Shown piece by piece: positions 1 to 8,423 of a stretch of DNA of 64,000 nt. Source of the DNA: Viridibacillus sp050278625 (lineage in GTDB: Bacteria; Bacillota; Bacilli; Bacillales_A; Planococcaceae); the NCBI RefSeq assembly GCF_050278625.1, contig NZ_JBNNTI010000010.1, positions 34,840-98,839 of the forward strand. Reading direction: 5' to 3'. The notes beneath the pieces were generated by a model that saw nothing but the letters and a program-made list of their open reading frames with translations, was not told the origin of the DNA and did not search any database. Position numbers and translations under genes: made by a program. Each line of letters begins with the position of its first letter. Position 1 is the stretch's first letter.

Positions 1-29
1 AGTGGTAGCTAATACTGAAATTTAAAGAA

Positions 30-76
30 AGGCTACTTTTCGTTTTAAATACTGAACGAAAAGTAGCCTGTATTAT
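30..76. terminator. Bidirectional terminator hairpin
   Basis: A perfect 15-bp stem (30-44 with 55-69, arm AGGCTACTTTTCGTT) with a 10-base loop is followed by a T-rich run at 72-78. It lies downstream of the minus-strand chemoreceptor gene and could also end transcription arriving from the left. Confidence 0.85.
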
Positions 77-104
77 TTTTTGATATTTAGTTATTAAGAT
101 TATT

Positions 105-1844
105 TTACATTTTAAATTTGCTAATTAAATCTTGCAATTCAACAGCAAGCTTAGACAACGATTTTGTAGAAGTGGAGACTTCCTGCATCGCTGCTAATTG
201 TTCTTCCGTTGTTGCAGCTACTCTTTGAGAATGTTGTGAAGCTTCTTTTGTTGCATGTGTATTGTTAGAAACAGTAGCTGCAACTTCTTGAGCACTAGCA
301 GACATTTCCTCTACAGTAGCAGCCATATCAGTTACTTTTTCTTTCATACTCAGCAATTCACTGGCAATTTCCTTAAAGCTTGCGTCTGTTTTGCTGACAA
401 TATTTAGTCCATCTATTACTTCTAATTTGACGTTATTCATCGATTCTGTAGAACGAGACATATTCAGTTGAATATCTTTTATTAAATTTGAGATTTGTTG
501 AGAAGAGCTTTGAGATTGCTCAGCAAGTTTACGAACTTCTTCTGCAACAACGGCGAATCCTTTTCCGTGTTCACCTGCACGAGCAGCTTCAATAGCGGCA
601 TTTAATGCTAATAAATTGGTTTGATCAGCAATATCGTTAATTACTTTAGAGATTTCGCCGATTTCGGTCGAACTTGAATCAAGTAATTGAAGAACTTCAC
701 CACTTTCATTAACTTTTTGGTGGATTGAGTTAATTTGTTTTACTGTTTGTTCGACGTAGACATTCCCTTGTTGTGTTTGGGTAGTAATCATTGCTCCAAC
801 TTCAGATATATCTGCAGAGTTTTCTGCTAAATTTTGAATTGCTATAGTCACTTCTTCCAGAGATTGTGAACTTTCTAATAGACTGTTTGTACTTTCTTCC
901 GAGCCACTAGCAATTAGCTGTATTGAATTTGTTATTTCCTCTGTCGCTTTACTAGTTTCATCTGCAACAGCTGTTAGTTGTTCAGCTGAGGAAGCCACAT
1001 GCTCTGATGATTGGTTAATTTGAATGAGAAGCGCCTTCATGTTTGATTTCATAGTGTTAAAATCATTTGTCAGTACACCAATTTCATCATTTGTAATAAC
1101 TTCCACATCTTCCCCTGAAAAATCACCAGAAGCTGTTCGATTTAATTCGCGACTAATTTGTGTAACTGGTTTCGTTAATCTGCTGGAGAATATATACGCG
1201 ATAATGATCCCAATAATAATTGCTATGCCTCCAATAATAATTGTAGTGATAGCAACTTTAGAGGCACCGCTGTTAAATTCTTTTTCAAATGATTTTGAGG
1301 TAATCGTCCATCCCCAATAAGGTTCTTTCTGAGCGTAGGCTATATTTCCTTCAATTTTATTTGTATTGGCATTCATCCATTTGTAAGTAATATAACCGCC
1401 TTTTTCTCCGGCTTTTAAAAGCTCTTTCCCGATTAATATGCCGTCTTCCGTTTCTGTATTCATGAGTTCTGCACCTTCGTTCCGAGGGTCCATCACGTTT
1501 ATTGCATTTTCATCAATGGCATATACAAAACCGTTATCTCTAATTGTATATTCCTTTTTTATAGGTCGTTTATTGTCGGCATCTTTTTCCCCAAATAATT
1601 CAACTCTTAATTTCTCTTGAGCTTCTTCTAAAGTAAGGTTCCCGTCTTTAACTTCTTGATCTAATACAGAAATCATAGCGATGACCATATTTGTGTTTTG
1701 TTGTAGTTCTTCTATTCCAGATGAAGTCAATTCCTTTTTGGAAGTAGAGTATGTACTGAATCCTATAATTGTTGTAGGAATGATTAATAGAAGGGTACAT
1801 AGAATAATCAATTTTCGTTTGAGTGATATCTTAATTTTGTTCAT
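105..1844 (-). CDS. Methyl-accepting chemotaxis protein with Cache sensor
   Basis: Membrane chemoreceptor that passes ligand signals to CheA/CheW. Seen in the 579-residue product: an N-terminal membrane helix (about 10-30), an extracellular region of about 165 residues resembling a single Cache_2 domain (short motifs around GFVYAIDENA and EPYWGWTITS), a second membrane helix (about 196-219), a HAMP linker, and a long cytoplasmic coiled coil with the highly conserved signalling tip (QTNLLALNAAIEAARAGEHG). The start at 1844 has GGAG eight bases upstream. It is monocistronic with its own terminator. The ligand cannot be read from the sequence. A second chemoreceptor lies at 31904-33601. Confidence 0.95.
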   Translation of the reverse strand: MNKIKISLKRKLIILCTLLLIIPTTIIGFSTYSTSKKELTSSGIEELQQNTNMVIAMISVLDQEVKDGNLTLEEAQEKLRVELFGEKDADNKRPIKKEYTIRDNGFVYAIDENAINVMDPRNEGAELMNTETEDGILIGKELLKAGEKGGYITYKWMNANTNKIEGNIAYAQKEPYWGWTITSKSFEKEFNSGASKVAITTIIIGGIAIIIGIIIAYIFSSRLTKPVTQISRELNRTASGDFSGEDVEVITNDEIGVLTNDFNTMKSNMKALLIQINQSSEHVASSAEQLTAVADETSKATEEITNSIQLIASGSEESTNSLLESSQSLEEVTIAIQNLAENSADISEVGAMITTQTQQGNVYVEQTVKQINSIHQKVNESGEVLQLLDSSSTEIGEISKVINDIADQTNLLALNAAIEAARAGEHGKGFAVVAEEVRKLAEQSQSSSQQISNLIKDIQLNMSRSTESMNNVKLEVIDGLNIVSKTDASFKEIASELLSMKEKVTDMAATVEEMSASAQEVAATVSNNTHATKEASQHSQRVAATTEEQLAAMQEVSTSTKSLSKLAVELQDLISKFKM

Positions 1845-2161
1845 TTTACATCTCCATTACTATAATTTTTCGTTATATTGTTAAATATGAAATCAATGGG
1901 ACTTTTACCTTTTATTAAATAATATCGACATTTTTCTACAATTATTAATGAAGTTAAGTTAGTGCTTTTAAAATAAAATTAATACTAATAAACTGCAACA
2001 GAATCCATTAAAGCATTTATTTTCATCACATTAAATAGGCCTATAATTTTCTTGGATTTTTGTTTCCACATTAATTTTTCTATATGTTTGCTCAAGCAAA
2101 GAATAAACAATACAAAATAGTACAACCTAACCTCACTGACATATTTAAGGGAGGATTTATA

Positions 2162-2665
2162 TTGAGTAAAATTATACAAATTTCTTTGGCTGTGCTTCTT
2201 GCAATTTCCTTAGTTGGATGTGGAACGAATAGGGACTCCAATGATCCAGCCAAAAATGAAGTACAAAATAATGCTACAAAACCAAGCACTGATAAGAATG
2301 TAACGACTGAAGAGAAAACGACTAAAGGGAATGATGATAAACTTAAATTAGCAAATGACGTGGCAGAAAAAATAACAGAAATGAAAGAAGTAGACACGGC
2401 TACCGCTATTGTATTTGATAAAAATGCATATGTGGCTGTTATGCTAAAAGAGGGAACTAAAGGAAACAAAGAGATAGAGAAAAAAATTGCAGATTTAGCA
2501 AAAGAGATTGATACTAATTTGAAAAATGTGTACGTTTCATTGAATCCAGATGTTGTAAAACAAATGAATGATTATAGAGATAAAATCAATGCTAACGAGC
2601 CAATTGAAGGGATTTTCAAAGAATTTTCCGATATGGTAAAAAGAGTATTCCCTACTGCTCATTAA
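2162..2665 (+). CDS. YhcN/YlaJ-family sporulation lipoprotein
   Basis: The start is taken as TTG at 2162, seven bases after AAGGGAGG; the open frame extends upstream to 2084 but without a ribosome site. The 167-residue product starts with a short hydrophobic signal ending in a lipobox (SLVGC), then a low-complexity N/T/K-rich linker (about 25-60), then a compact domain containing the family-typical pattern of a DVAEKITEMKEVDTATAIV block, a K-rich helix and NVYVSLNPDVV. YhcN/YlaJ proteins are spore inner-membrane or coat-associated lipoproteins involved in germination or outgrowth. It is probably monocistronic, with a terminator right after. Which paralogue it corresponds to is unclear. Confidence 0.85.
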   Translation: MSKIIQISLAVLLAISLVGCGTNRDSNDPAKNEVQNNATKPSTDKNVTTEEKTTKGNDDKLKLANDVAEKITEMKEVDTATAIVFDKNAYVAVMLKEGTKGNKEIEKKIADLAKEIDTNLKNVYVSLNPDVVKQMNDYRDKINANEPIEGIFKEFSDMVKRVFPTAH

Positions 2666-2697
2666 ATATAAACATAACGGATAACTGATATGTAGAG

Positions 2698-2731
2698 CCT
2701 GTTTTGATTAATTTTTTCAAAACAGGTTTTT
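2698..2731 (+). terminator. Rho-independent terminator
   Basis: Stem CCTGTTTTGA (2698-2707) pairs with TCAAAACAGG (2717-2726), followed by TTTTTGCTCTTT. It ends the sporulation lipoprotein gene. Confidence 0.85.
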
Positions 2732-2828
2732 GCTCTTTATAATATTGAAGAAGTGAAAATTTGTAGCCCTTAATAATAGTAATTGTTTATTGTGTTCTGT
2801 ACATGTCAATAATATATAAATCAAACTG

Positions 2829-2950
2829 TTGACATGATAAAAAAACTCTGTTAAATTTATCTTAAATTCAAGATAAATGAATTCGAGATAATAAAATCCG
2901 GTAATATATAAATTTTTTTAATTATATATCTCGAATTCGAGATATATAAT
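2829..2950 (+). promoter_or_regulatory. Promoter with two MhqR-like operators
   Basis: A TTGACA box (2829-2834) is followed 17 bases on by a weak -10 (TAAATT, 2852-2857). Two palindromes related to the B. subtilis MhqR box (TATCTCGAATTCGAGATA) follow: TATCTTAAATTCAAGATA at 2858-2875 (one mismatch in symmetry), and a perfect 30-bp palindrome at 2921-2950 whose centre is exactly the MhqR consensus. A third half-site (AATTCGAGATA) is at 2880-2890. MhqR is a MarR-type repressor released by quinones; the regulator itself is not in this window. Confidence 0.8.
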
Positions 2951-2986
2951 GTAGTTAAGCTTAATATAATTATGGAGGAATACAAT

Positions 2987-3964
2987 ATGAACCATTTAAA
3001 AGGAATTCACCACGTAACAGCTATCACAAGTAGTGCAGAAAAAAACTACGAATTTTTCACATATGTTTTAGGTATGCGTTTAGTGAAAAAAACTGTTAAC
3101 CAAGACGATATTCAAACGTATCATTTATTTTTTGCTGATGACAAAGGGAGTGCAGGAACGGATATGACATTCTTCGATTTCCCAGGCATCCCAAAAGGTG
3201 TACATGGTACAAATGAAATTTCAAAAACATCATTCCGTGTACCAAGTGATGCAGCATTAGATTATTGGGTAAAACGTTTTGATCGACTAGAAGTAGCGCA
3301 TACTGGCATTAGCAAACAATTTGGTAAAAAGGCACTTTCATTTGTAGATTTTGACGATCAACGCTATCAATTAATTTCTGACGAAAACAATATAGGCGTT
3401 GCTAGTGGAACACCATGGCAAGATGGACCCATTCCTCTAGAACATGCAATTACAGGATTAGGACCAATCTTTATTCGCATCGCTAATTTTGATTACTTTA
3501 AGGAAATGTTGGAAAAGGCATTAGCATTTAAAGAAATTACTCAAGAAGGATCATTCCACTTGTTTGAAGTTGGCGAGGGAGGTAATGGTGCACAAGTTGT
3601 TGTAGAGCATAATGCTACCCTTCCTCAAGCGCAACAAGGATTTGGATCAGTTCATCATACTGCTTTCCGTGTAGAAGATCGTTCTGTTTTAGAAGAATGG
3701 ATTCATCGTATGGAAGGCTTCGGATTCAATACATCAGGTTACGTTAATCGTCATTTCTTCGAGTCATTATACGTGAGAGTTGCACAAGGAATTTTATTTG
3801 AGTTCGCAACAGATGGTCCTGGTTTTATGGGAGATGAACGATATGAAACTCTTGGAGAAAAGTTATCTTTACCTCCGTTCTTAGAGCCAAAACGTGAGCA
3901 AATCGAAAAATTAGTTCGTCCAATCGATACAGTAAGAAGTACAAAAGAATTCATTAAAGAATAA
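2987..3964 (+). CDS. MhqA/E/O-type ring-cleaving dioxygenase (double VOC)
   Basis: Predicted extradiol-type dioxygenase/glyoxalase of the MhqA/MhqE/MhqO family, which confers resistance to methylhydroquinone and catechol stress. The product is 325 residues from ATG 2987 (GGAGG eight bases upstream; the ATG at 2972 lies in the ribosome site). Two vicinal-oxygen-chelate halves are visible: the first opens with GIHHVTAIT, the second carries SVHHTAFRV and LFEFATDGPG, which supply the typical His/His/Glu metal ligands. The adjacent MhqR-like operators support the role in aromatic stress. Which of the three B. subtilis paralogues is closest cannot be decided here. An FMN reductase gene follows at 97 bp, probably in the same transcript. 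Confidence 0.9.
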   Translation: MNHLKGIHHVTAITSSAEKNYEFFTYVLGMRLVKKTVNQDDIQTYHLFFADDKGSAGTDMTFFDFPGIPKGVHGTNEISKTSFRVPSDAALDYWVKRFDRLEVAHTGISKQFGKKALSFVDFDDQRYQLISDENNIGVASGTPWQDGPIPLEHAITGLGPIFIRIANFDYFKEMLEKALAFKEITQEGSFHLFEVGEGGNGAQVVVEHNATLPQAQQGFGSVHHTAFRVEDRSVLEEWIHRMEGFGFNTSGYVNRHFFESLYVRVAQGILFEFATDGPGFMGDERYETLGEKLSLPPFLEPKREQIEKLVRPIDTVRSTKEFIKE

Positions 3965-4060
3965 TATTTAAAGTAATCTAAGAGGTGGAAAATGAGCATT
4001 TTTAATAAATTTTATGGAAAATCAACGAAACATACAAAAGACAATTTAGGAGGAAATGAA

Positions 4061-4600
4061 ATGTTGAAAATAGGTATTGTTTTAGGAAGTACACGTGAAG
4101 GTCGAGTAAGTCCACAAGTAGGAGAATGGGTGAAAGACCTTGCTAATCAACGTGGAGACGCAGAATATGAAATCATCGATATTGCAGATTTTAAATTACC
4201 GTTTTTAGGAGATCCAAATGGTGATCCTCAAGGAATTAGTGGTTGGTCGGAGAAAATTAATGGCTGCGATGGATTTGTATTCATCGTTCAAGAATACAAT
4301 CATAGTATTACAGGGGCATTAAAAAATGCATTGGATTTACTACGTGCAGAGTGGAACAACAAAGCAGCGGGTATCGTAAGTTATGGTTCAGTAGGTGGAG
4401 CGCGTGCAGCTGAACATCTACGTGGAATTCTTGGAGAATTATTGGTTGCAGATGTACGTGTACATCCTGCATTATCATTGTTTACTGATTTCGAAAACGG
4501 CACAGTTTTCAAGCCGGCTAACGTTCAAGCAGCATCCGTCAACGATATGCTTGACCAACTTATTGCTTGGAGCGGAGCGTTAAAACCTTTACGTAAATAA
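4061..4600 (+). CDS. NADPH-dependent FMN reductase (quinone/azo reductase type)
   Basis: Flavodoxin-fold reductase of about 179 residues, expected to transfer electrons from NAD(P)H via FMN to quinones or azo compounds. The phosphate-binding loop GSTREGRVSP follows the first strand, and the FMN-ring contact motif QEYNHSITGALKNALD is present. ATG 4061 follows AGGAGG by 7 bases and matches the usual family start; an in-frame ATG at 3992 also has a ribosome-site-like AGAGGTGG and would add 23 polar residues. It is probably co-transcribed with the dioxygenase, so the pair would reduce quinones and open rings under MhqR-type control (inference). Confidence 0.88.
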   Translation: MLKIGIVLGSTREGRVSPQVGEWVKDLANQRGDAEYEIIDIADFKLPFLGDPNGDPQGISGWSEKINGCDGFVFIVQEYNHSITGALKNALDLLRAEWNNKAAGIVSYGSVGGARAAEHLRGILGELLVADVRVHPALSLFTDFENGTVFKPANVQAASVNDMLDQLIAWSGALKPLRK

Positions 4601-4625
4601 ATAATATATGAACGATAACAGTAAG

Positions 4626-4656
4626 AGGAGGGAATAAAAAGTTCTCTCCTTTTTTA
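4626..4656 (+). terminator. Rho-independent terminator
   Basis: AGGAGGGAA (4626-4634) pairs with TTCTCTCCT (4642-4650), one G-T pair, followed by a run of T. Ends the dioxygenase/reductase operon. Confidence 0.8.
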
Positions 4657-4843
4657 AAACTTAAGTAAATCAAATGCTAAATTCGATTAATTAATATTTT
4701 ATCGCTTACGTAGTGAAGTGATAACAAAATAAGAAAACATTTGAGAAATAATACAATGTGATCATTAATTTGGCTTCGTTTAAATTGTCGAATGACTTTT
4801 TAAAACGTTTTGATTTAATAACGCACCAATTTAAATTTATAAG

Positions 4844-4887
4844 ATCCTCTGTAAAACCATTATGTGTTTTATAGGGGATTTATTTTT
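4844..4887 (+). terminator. Second hairpin with T tract in a long intergenic gap
   Basis: ATCCTCTGTAAAAC (4844-4857) pairs with GTTTTATAGGGGAT (4866-4879), followed by TATTTTTTAG. The rest of the 4601-5093 gap is AT-rich with no gene that I can recognise; it should hold the promoter of the alcohol dehydrogenase. Confidence 0.6.
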
Positions 4888-5093
4888 TAGATGAGTATCC
4901 CGTGGTAATTTGAAGTCTTTAAAATATGTGCATTTTAGCAGCAGATTTATTGAAAATTGGAGTTTTGCAATGTTTTAAAATGGCTTTTATATAAATACAG
5001 AGTTTAAATATAGTTCTATTTGTGATGTAGTCAAATGATTGTTAGTTTCTGAAAATAAAATATATAATAAAGGAAGAATAAGGAGGTTTTTAT

Positions 5094-6257
5094 ATGCAAA
5101 ATTTTACTTTTTGGAATCCTACGAAACTCATTTTTGGACAAGGACAGTTAGAGCAGATAAAAACCGAGGTGCCGAAATACGGTAAAAAGGTATTAGTTGT
5201 TTATGGTGCCGGAAGTATTAAACGAAATGGTCTATATGACAATGTGATGAATATGTTAAATGAAATAGGCGCAGAGGTTTTTGAGCTATCTGGAGTAGAA
5301 CCTAACCCGCGACTTACAACAGCTAGAAAAGGGATTGATATTTGTAAAACTGAAAATATCGATTTTATTTTAGCAGTTGGTGGCGGTAGTGTAATCGATT
5401 GTACGAAGCTTATTGCAGCAGGTGCAAAATATGACGGAGATGCATGGGATTTAGTCGTTAAAAAAGCATTTGCAACAGAAGCTCTTCCATTCGGAACGGT
5501 ATTAACACTTGCTGCAACAGGCTCTGAAATGAACGCTGGTTCTGTTATTACGAATTGGGAAACTCAAGAAAAGTATGGTTGGGGAAGTGCTGTAACATTC
5601 CCGCAATTTTCAATTTTAGATCCAGTTAATACTTTCTCAGTTCCTGAAAATCAAACGATTTATGGAATGGTAGATATGATGTCGCATGTATTAGAACATT
5701 ATTTCCATCTTGAAGAAAACACTCTTTTCCAAGATCGTATGTGCGAATCATTATTGTTAACTGTAATGGAGACTGCACCAAAGTTGTTAACGGACCTTGA
5801 AAATTATGAGTATCGTTCTACGATTTTATATAACGGCACTATGGCGTTAAATGGAATCTTAAATATGGGCTATCGTGGAGACTGGGCTTCTCATAATCTT
5901 GAGCATGCTGTTTCTGCAGTTTATGATATTCCTCATGGCGGTGGACTTGCGATTCTATTCCCTCATTGGATGGAACACAATCTAAAAGTGAAACCAGCAC
6001 GATTTAAACAATTGGCTGTGCGAGTATTTGGTGTTAATCCTGAAGGGAAAACTGATGAAGAAGCAGGATTAGAAGGTATTCAAAAACTACGCGAATTCTG
6101 GAACAGCATCGGTGCTCCAGCACGTCTAGCTGATTATGATATTGATGATAGCGAACTAGAGATTATGGCAGATAAAGCGATGATTTATGGTGAATTCGGT
6201 AATTTCACAAAACTGAACAAAGAAGATGTAATGGATATTTATCGCGCATCATTGTAA
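5094..6257 (+). CDS. Iron-containing alcohol dehydrogenase (YugJ/BdhA-like)
   Basis: Group III alcohol/butanol dehydrogenase of 387 residues, the normal family length, oxidising or reducing primary alcohols/aldehydes with NAD(P)(H). The N-terminal half has the Rossmann-like dinucleotide site (LAVGGGSVIDCTKLIAAG). The C-terminal half carries the metal-site histidines in DMMSHVLEHYFHLEE and the signature HGGGLAILFPHWMEH. The opening FTFWNPTKLIFGQGQL is typical of YugJ-type proteins. ATG 5094 follows AAGGAGG. It is monocistronic with a terminator directly after it. The physiological substrate is not visible. Confidence 0.93.
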   Translation: MQNFTFWNPTKLIFGQGQLEQIKTEVPKYGKKVLVVYGAGSIKRNGLYDNVMNMLNEIGAEVFELSGVEPNPRLTTARKGIDICKTENIDFILAVGGGSVIDCTKLIAAGAKYDGDAWDLVVKKAFATEALPFGTVLTLAATGSEMNAGSVITNWETQEKYGWGSAVTFPQFSILDPVNTFSVPENQTIYGMVDMMSHVLEHYFHLEENTLFQDRMCESLLLTVMETAPKLLTDLENYEYRSTILYNGTMALNGILNMGYRGDWASHNLEHAVSAVYDIPHGGGLAILFPHWMEHNLKVKPARFKQLAVRVFGVNPEGKTDEEAGLEGIQKLREFWNSIGAPARLADYDIDDSELEIMADKAMIYGEFGNFTKLNKEDVMDIYRASL

Positions 6258-6284
6258 TCTTGGAAACTTATATTATATATATTT

Positions 6285-6322
6285 GAGTCATAGGGAGGGC
6301 TATCTCTCAATGGCTCTTTTTT
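6285..6322 (+). terminator. Rho-independent terminator
   Basis: GAGTCATAGGGAG (6285-6297) pairs imperfectly with CTCTCAATGGCTC (6304-6316), followed by TTTTTTATTT. Ends the alcohol dehydrogenase gene. Confidence 0.65.
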
Positions 6323-6359
6323 ATTTCCCCGCATAATAGACAAATGTCTCTTAACCTTA

Positions 6360-6521
6360 CTATACAATTCCTAACAATAATGAACATGTAAATGGTTCAT
6401 TTGAGAATAGTGTACCAATCACCATGGCAATTAATGGTGCTAATAATGTAAAAGAAGCTACTTTGCTTGATCGCCTAAACGCATTATATAAAAATAAGTT
6501 GCCGTAGCTCCTGGGTTGATC
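6360..6521 (-). pseudogene. EamA/DMT transporter C-terminal remnant
   Basis: Reading the minus strand from about 6521 gives NPGATATYFYIMRLGDQAK then a stop. Shifting by one base continues as SFTLLAPLIAMVIGTLF and SNEPFTCSLLLGIV to a stop at 6360. Together this is the end of an EamA-type transporter (penultimate helix, AxxLAPLxAxxxGxLFLxE motif). One missing A in an A run explains the frameshift, and no N-terminal two thirds can be found upstream. It is a dead fragment. Its sequence differs from the intact EamA gene at 35496. Confidence 0.6.
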
Positions 6522-6761
6522 TTAATCAGTATTTATTTAATTAATCGTCCAGAAGCAAGTTTTTCCTTTGTTCGGCGTGTAGAGCATAAGCATCTATAAA
6601 GCAAGTTGTTAATTAATATAGCAAAAATAGCCTTAAATTGCGGATGCTCAATCTTTTTTGGGTTTTTATATGTAATTAAATACAGTAGGGACATATGTCC
6701 TTTTCAAGATAACCGTATGTGTTTTTTAATAGAGAGAACAGCTTGAATGGGGGAGAGGAAT

Positions 6762-7187
6762 ATGTGGGGAATTATTTTTGCGTTTTTAGGTGGAGCCTTT
6801 ATTACGCTACAAGGGGTAGCTAATGCACGGATTAGTCAAGATATTGGTACTTGGCAAACTGCGACAATAACGCAATTAACGGGATTTGTAATGGCTTTAC
6901 TAATCTTCCTTTTTGTCAGAGATGGTAGCTTGCAAATGTTCAAAAAAGTAAAACCATACTATTTGGTTGGTGGTGCATTTGCCGCCATAATTATTTTTAG
7001 TAATATTTCGGCGATTCATCAGATTGGTGTTACGCTAACTATATCAGCAGTTCTCATTGCCCAGCTCGGTTTAACTTTTGTTATTGATATTAAAGGTTGG
7101 TTCGGTGTGGCAAAACAACAGATGAAGTTACCACAGTTTATCGGTATTGGAATGATGGTAGCTGGAGTAATTATTTTAGGTTTATAA
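6762..7187 (+). CDS. YdcZ-type (DUF606) DMT family transporter, first copy
   Basis: Small membrane protein of about 141 residues with four to five predicted helices; the YdcZ/DUF606 signature is visible as GGAFITLQGVANARI near the N-terminus and ILIAQLGLTFVIDIKGWFG near the C-terminus. ATG 6762 is preferred because GGGGGAGAGG sits just upstream; an in-frame ATG at 6747 would overlap that site. A related protein is encoded at 7959, on the other side of a Crp-like regulator, so the two half-size subunits probably form a heteromeric transporter. The substrate is unknown. Confidence 0.85.
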   Translation: MWGIIFAFLGGAFITLQGVANARISQDIGTWQTATITQLTGFVMALLIFLFVRDGSLQMFKKVKPYYLVGGAFAAIIIFSNISAIHQIGVTLTISAVLIAQLGLTFVIDIKGWFGVAKQQMKLPQFIGIGMMVAGVIILGL

Positions 7188-7236
7188 AAAACATTTAGAA
7201 TGACTAAGACGAAAGTATAGGAGGTGGAGATGGTTC

Positions 7237-7935
7237 ATGAAGAAAATAGAGGATCGTGAGCAACTCAATCACTATTTAAAAGCTTATCAATTAGAATTCA
7301 TTTTCAATGAATCTTTAATAGAGCATTTATCACTTTATAGCTTTGACCAAGGCGAAGATATTTGTTCGCAGGGAGATTCGTCGCATTATCTTTATATACT
7401 TGTGAAGGGGAAAATCAAAGTTTTTACTACCTCCTTGGAAGGTAGAAAATTAATACTCTCTTTTAAGAATCCACTTTATCTAATTGGAGATATTGAATAC
7501 GTTCAAGATATAGATATCATAAATACAGTTGAAGCCGTTTCGCCTGTTATTATGATTGGTATTCAATATCAATGGCTAAAAAAGTATGGGAGCGATTATA
7601 CGCCATTATTGCAATTCTTACTCGAAACCATTTCAAGAAAATTTCATATAAAATCAAACTTTTTTAGTTTTAATTTGCTATATCCAGTAGAAGTACGATT
7701 AGCTAGTTATTTGTTGTCCATGTCCTTTGATGAATCCGATGCACAATATGGTGGAGGACTAAGTACAAATAGTTTAAGAGATGTAGCGGATTTAATTGGA
7801 ACGAGTTATAGACATCTCAATAGAGTTATTCAGCATTTATGCACCGAAGGATTAATTGAACGTACAAAAGACTCAATCAATGTAACAAACCGTGAGGCAT
7901 TGAGCACGCTTGCCAATCACAATATTTATGAATGA
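7237..7935 (+). CDS. Crp/Fnr-family transcriptional regulator (YeiL-like)
   Basis: The 232-residue product has an N-terminal cyclic-nucleotide-binding-like beta barrel (about 25-130; motif LYILVKGKIKVFTTSLEGRK) and a C-terminal winged helix (about 165-225; SLRDVADLIGTSYRHLNRVI). There is no cysteine cluster for an Fnr-type iron-sulfur centre. It starts at ATG 7237 after AGGAGGTGGAGATG. Its position between two YdcZ-type transporter genes, all on one strand with short gaps, suggests it controls their transport function; this arrangement is common in Firmicutes. The ligand is unknown. Confidence 0.85.
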   Translation: MKKIEDREQLNHYLKAYQLEFIFNESLIEHLSLYSFDQGEDICSQGDSSHYLYILVKGKIKVFTTSLEGRKLILSFKNPLYLIGDIEYVQDIDIINTVEAVSPVIMIGIQYQWLKKYGSDYTPLLQFLLETISRKFHIKSNFFSFNLLYPVEVRLASYLLSMSFDESDAQYGGGLSTNSLRDVADLIGTSYRHLNRVIQHLCTEGLIERTKDSINVTNREALSTLANHNIYE

Positions 7936-7958
7936 AATAAACGTAGAGAGGAGTAGCG

Positions 7959-8423
7959 ATGATGATTGTAGGGTTAATATTAGCGCTTGTAGCAGGTTCA
8001 TTAGTTGGTTTGCAAAATATTTTTAATAGCAAAGTAAATGAACATACAGGTTCTTGGGCTTCAACAACATTGGTGTTAGGAATGGGGTTTTTAGCATCAC
8101 TGATGGTGGGGTTAATTGTTGAGGGTGGAAACTTATTTAATTTACAAAATATGCAATCATGGTATTGGTTCAGCGGGTTAATTGGTGTTGGTGTCGTTAC
8201 CTGTATTTTGAATGGCATTAAATTGCTTGGTCCGACATATGCCATTTCAATTGTACTGACATCACAACTTTGTTTCGCATTATTATGGGACTCACTAGGC
8301 TGGTTTGGACTAGAGCAAGTGCCTTTTACATTACAGCAGTTATTAGGAGTATTAGTCATAGCTGGTGGCATAATTGTCTATAAATTTGGTGGTAGAACAG
8401 TAGAGGCAGGGGAACAACTTTGA
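7959..8423 (+). CDS. YdcZ-type (DUF606) DMT family transporter, second copy
   Basis: The 154-residue membrane protein has the same fold as the product at 6762: it opens with ALVAGSLVGLQNIFNSKVNEH and ends with TSQLCFALLWDSLGWFGLEQ followed by a last helix. GAGAGGAG precedes the start; ATG 7962 is equally possible. It is likely the partner of the first YdcZ protein. Its stop overlaps the TTG start of the HAD gene by four bases (TTGA), so the two are translationally coupled. Confidence 0.85.
   Translation: MMIVGLILALVAGSLVGLQNIFNSKVNEHTGSWASTTLVLGMGFLASLMVGLIVEGGNLFNLQNMQSWYWFSGLIGVGVVTCILNGIKLLGPTYAISIVLTSQLCFALLWDSLGWFGLEQVPFTLQQLLGVLVIAGGIIVYKFGGRTVEAGEQL

Noticed and set aside
1024..1884. 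Plus-strand frames opposite the first chemoreceptor
   Set aside because: Shadows of the minus-strand coding sequence; no ribosome sites and no conserved domain.
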